This document shows, piece by piece, positions 14,379 to 16,487 of a stretch of 16,487 bases of DNA. The translations under genes were made by a program, and so were the position numbers. This DNA comes from an uncultured Prevotella sp. GTDB lineage: Bacteria > Bacteroidota > Bacteroidia > Bacteroidales > Bacteroidaceae. How positions within the stretch are numbered: position 1 is the first letter of the stretch; the number at the start of each line of letters is the position of its first letter. The stretch is from assembly GCA_900542795.1 (NCBI GenBank), contig UQPD01000045.1:1-16487 (forward strand), in the 5' to 3' direction. The notes under the pieces are model-generated. The model had not been told where the DNA came from and made no database searches. It saw nothing but the letters and a program-made list of their open reading frames with translations.

Positions 14379-15668
14379 ATGAAAGAATATAAAGCAAGAA
14401 TTGCAGATAAAATATTGGCAGAAAAACTGGATGCGATGGGGGCTGTTTTGATAGAAGGTCCTAAGTATTGCGGTAAGACTACTCTAGCCAGTCAACAGGC
14501 TAAAAGTATCCTGTCTATGTCTGATCCGGATACCATGGAGCAGAACATAGCCATGGCCAATACCAATATCAAACTGTTGCTTCGGGGTGAAACGCCACGA
14601 TTGATAGATGAATGGCAAATAGCACCAAAGTTTTGGGATGCCGTGAGAAATGAAGTGGATAAGCGTGATGATGATGGGCAGTTCATACTAACTGGGTCTG
14701 CTGTGCCACCTAGTTATGATGAAATCTTTCATACGGGAACGGGGCGTTTTGCCTGGCTCAAACTCCGAACAATGAGTTTGTGGGAATCAGGAGATTCTAC
14801 AGGAGAGGTGAGCCTTGCCAAATTGTTTGCAGCCGACAGGACGGATTACTTCGTAGAAGGAATCAATCCAATCGACTTGGAGCATCTGGCATATTTGACT
14901 TGTCGGGGTGGCTGGCCGAAAGCCTTGGATAAGAAAAGCAAGCAGGCAGCTTTACAGCAGGCCATTGAATATTTTGAGGCAGTAACCAGATTCGATGTAT
15001 CCCGTGTAGATGGAGTCAACCGTGATAGTGAATTGGCACGGAGGATTATGCGTTCGTATGCGAGAAATCTGGGAAGCCAGGCTACGGCAGGTACCATTTT
15101 GGCAGATATTGCCAACAATGAGAGTACTGAGGTTAGTGAGAATACCATCTATTCCTACATCAAGGCTTTGAAGAAGATATTTGTGATAGAGGATTCTACT
15201 GCCTGGAACCCGAATATGAGAAGCAAGTCGGCAATACGTACTTCTGATACCAGATATTTTACCGACCCTTCGATTGCAACGGCTGCATTGGGAATGGGAC
15301 CGGATGATTTGATCAATGATTTGAGTACGTTTGGCTTATTCTTTGAAACCTTGTGTGTGCGTGATTTGAGAGTCTATGCCGATGCATTAGGCGGCTCCGT
15401 TTATCATTTTCGTGATAAAAATGGTCTGGAGTGTGATGCTGTGGTTCATCTTCGTAATGGTAAGTATGGATTGATTGAGGTGAAGCTGGGTGGCGACAAG
15501 CTCATAGAGGAGGGCGCAAGAAACCTGGTGACATTGGAAAACAAAATCGATACCGATAAGATGAAGTCCCCATCTTTCAAAATGGTGCTGACTGGTGTCG
15601 GTAAATATGCCTACCAGCGTCCGCAGGACGGCGTATATGTTGTGCCGATAGGGTGCTTGAGAGATTAG
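14379..15668 (+). CDS. AAA ATPase with DUF4143 domain
   Basis: A 429-residue AAA_14/DUF4143 protein. The Walker A motif is GPKYCGKTT at 27-35, Walker B RLIDEW at 74-79, and TGS at 105-107 is a sensor-like motif. The DUF4143 region follows (about 195-429). Its end has a PD-(D/E)XK-like nuclease pattern: D353 in LECDAVV and E367-x-K369 in GLIEVKL. Such genes are frequent, often in several copies, in Bacteroidales and archaea, with no established role. Eleven of 26 arginines use AGA or AGG, whereas parA and parB use none. Glycine GGA and isoleucine ATA also appear often. That points to recent transfer. It has its own promoter and terminator and no partner gene, so toxin, defence or mobile functions are only guesses. 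The start is the first ATG after the promoter. Confidence 0.88.
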   Translation: MKEYKARIADKILAEKLDAMGAVLIEGPKYCGKTTLASQQAKSILSMSDPDTMEQNIAMANTNIKLLLRGETPRLIDEWQIAPKFWDAVRNEVDKRDDDGQFILTGSAVPPSYDEIFHTGTGRFAWLKLRTMSLWESGDSTGEVSLAKLFAADRTDYFVEGINPIDLEHLAYLTCRGGWPKALDKKSKQAALQQAIEYFEAVTRFDVSRVDGVNRDSELARRIMRSYARNLGSQATAGTILADIANNESTEVSENTIYSYIKALKKIFVIEDSTAWNPNMRSKSAIRTSDTRYFTDPSIATAALGMGPDDLINDLSTFGLFFETLCVRDLRVYADALGGSVYHFRDKNGLECDAVVHLRNGKYGLIEVKLGGDKLIEEGARNLVTLENKIDTDKMKSPSFKMVLTGVGKYAYQRPQDGVYVVPIGCLRD

Positions 15669-15683
15669 AACTTATAGATACGC

Positions 15684-15751
15684 AAAGCACCTATCTCGTA
15701 TTCCGAAAGCAGAAAAAGATGCTTTCTTGATATGAGATGGGTGCTTTTTTT
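15684..15751. terminator. Compound bidirectional terminator
   Basis: AAAGCACCTATCTCGTA (15684-15700) pairs along 17 bases with 15731-15747 (one G-U). Inside it GAAAGCA (15705-15711) pairs with TGCTTTC (15720-15726). A seven-T run (15745-15751) follows the rightward stem. It lies between the convergent ATPase and lipoprotein genes and probably ends both transcripts. Confidence 0.9.
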
Positions 15752-15764
15752 AGATGTGAATAGC

Positions 15765-16232
15765 TTACTTCTTCTTAGTCAACACATAGTGCTTGGCTAT
15801 CTCGCCTTCTGGCTCATTGCCCAGCGAATCGGTCATGATGAGGCTATGCTCATCCTTTACCTTATAGAAAGAGTTCTCGCCAGAAGATGGACGGGTAATC
15901 ATTACCACGCCGTTGGCAAGCATTTTGTAAATGCCGCTGAACTCATCGTGACCATCCTTGCGGTCGATGTAATCAGAAGTAAACTGATAGGTGCTGTCTG
16001 CCTTGAGCGTCAACACCGTCTTGATGCCTGGGCAGTCGGCTGCAGGGAGAGTTCCCTCGTAAGTGCCTTCCACGGCTGGCAACTTCACGCTTCCGTCTTT
16101 TTCTACCAAGGCAGAATCTTCTGTATAGCTGGCATTTTCATCGTTTCCATTCTGTCCCGCTTTCTTGCTGTTGCAAGAAGCCACTGACAAAGCAGCGATA
16201 ACGGCTGCTGTTAAAACTAATTTCTTTTTCAT
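15765..16232 (-). CDS. NlpE-like lipoprotein
   Basis: From the ATG at 16232 this is a 155-residue lipoprotein. A signal peptide with lipobox VASC puts the acylated cysteine at C20, and NSKK after it gives no acidic surface-export signal, so the periplasmic face of a membrane is likely. A longer in-frame start at 16295 would bury the signal and start within the promoter, and is rejected. Residues 57-85 (GTYEGTLPAADCPGI...TLKADSTYQF) match the NlpE N-terminal barrel, which in E. coli senses copper and surface stress. The first cysteine of its CADC motif is alanine here (A64), leaving C67 alone. The rest (EFSGIYKML, HYVL) fits the same small beta-barrel. It has a canonical promoter and faces the ATPase gene. 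Confidence 0.85.
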   Translation of the reverse strand: MKKKLVLTAAVIAALSVASCNSKKAGQNGNDENASYTEDSALVEKDGSVKLPAVEGTYEGTLPAADCPGIKTVLTLKADSTYQFTSDYIDRKDGHDEFSGIYKMLANGVVMITRPSSGENSFYKVKDEHSLIMTDSLGNEPEGEIAKHYVLTKKK

Positions 16233-16265
16233 ATCTCTAATGCTTTTTAAAGTGAATACTTTTCG

Positions 16266-16296
16266 CAAAAGTACGCTTTTATCTGTTACAAGCAAA
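16266..16296 (-). promoter_or_regulatory. Promoter of the NlpE-like lipoprotein gene
   Basis: On the minus strand TTTG (16296-16293), a 19-base spacer and TACTTTTG (16273-16266) match both Bacteroidetes promoter boxes. Transcription would start near 16259 and leave about 27 bases before the ATG at 16232. It uses the same spacing as the promoter in the frr repeat. Confidence 0.75.
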
Positions 16297-16334
16297 CTTT
16301 TTGCATAGAATTTATGGAATATTATACTATTTTC

Positions 16335-16487
16335 TTAATTGATGATGATGGGTACTACTTCTTCTTCGTTAGGCCAATGGGGCAGATAGAGCAGCGGGCG
16401 AGGAGTGCCCCCCAAGCCCGTCCAGTCTATCCGTTTCACAAAGTCGAAATCGGGAGGACCGAAGTCGAAACTTCTGCCGTAGAGCAC
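16335..16487 (-). CDS. C-terminal part of an unrecognised protein (cut by window edge)
   Basis: An open frame enters from the right edge on the minus strand and ends at a TAA at 16335-16337, giving the last 50 residues. They include DFGPPDFDF near the start of the visible part, then WTGLGGTPRPLLYLPHWPNE and a hydrophobic end VVPIIIN. The composition is that of a real protein, with high G+C codons and no stop in 51 codons, but I do not recognise the family. It ends 39 bases from the lipoprotein -33 box, on the same strand. The start lies outside the window, so function, export and operon are unknown. Confidence 0.7.
   Translation of the reverse strand: MLYGRSFDFGPPDFDFVKRIDWTGLGGTPRPLLYLPHWPNEEEVVPIIIN

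Noticed and set aside
14124..15764. Insertion sequence or integrative element carrying the ATPase gene
   Set aside because: No transposase, integrase, terminal inverted repeats or target duplication could be found at the borders.

Overview
The window reads as a chromosomal segment of a member of the Bacteroidales, most likely Prevotella-like. Three things point there. The promoters that can be read match the Bacteroidetes form (TTTG, about 19-22 bases, then TAnnTTTG). Starts lack obvious Shine-Dalgarno sequences. Gene content and order (surE-lpxB, frr-rsgA, parA-parB-DUF5683-lytic transglycosylase) are familiar from that order. The genus is inference; the order is fairly secure.

Positions 1 to about 8570 are transcribed leftward. 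In the direction of transcription the genes are surE and lpxB (overlapping by 4 bases), an HD-domain phosphohydrolase, frr, rsgA, an NfeD-like membrane protein, a secreted M6 metallopeptidase, and a PAPS-dependent sulfotransferase. These are mostly housekeeping genes (lipid A, ribosome recycling and maturation) followed by two accessory enzymes. Between the HD gene and frr is a three-copy repeat in which two copies carry a promoter.

A 416-base intergenic region (8569-8984) separates this block from a rightward block: parA, parB, a DUF5683 membrane protein and a lytic transglycosylase with LysM domains. That block joins chromosome segregation to cell-wall turnover and ends at a strong hairpin terminator. 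A family 2 glycosyltransferase follows.

From about 14150 rightward the character changes. Six tandem copies of a 23-base unit lead into a solitary AAA ATPase/DUF4143 gene with its own promoter and clearly different arginine codon use, then a compound bidirectional terminator. On the opposite strand come an NlpE-like lipoprotein with a canonical promoter and the last 50 codons of an unrecognised gene cut by the window edge.

No RNA genes, CRISPR array, insertion sequence or phage gene was found. No clearly new multi-gene system is visible. The best leads are the lone sulfotransferase, the NfeD-M6 peptidase pair, the repeat/promoter family upstream of frr, and the repeat-flanked ATPase islet.
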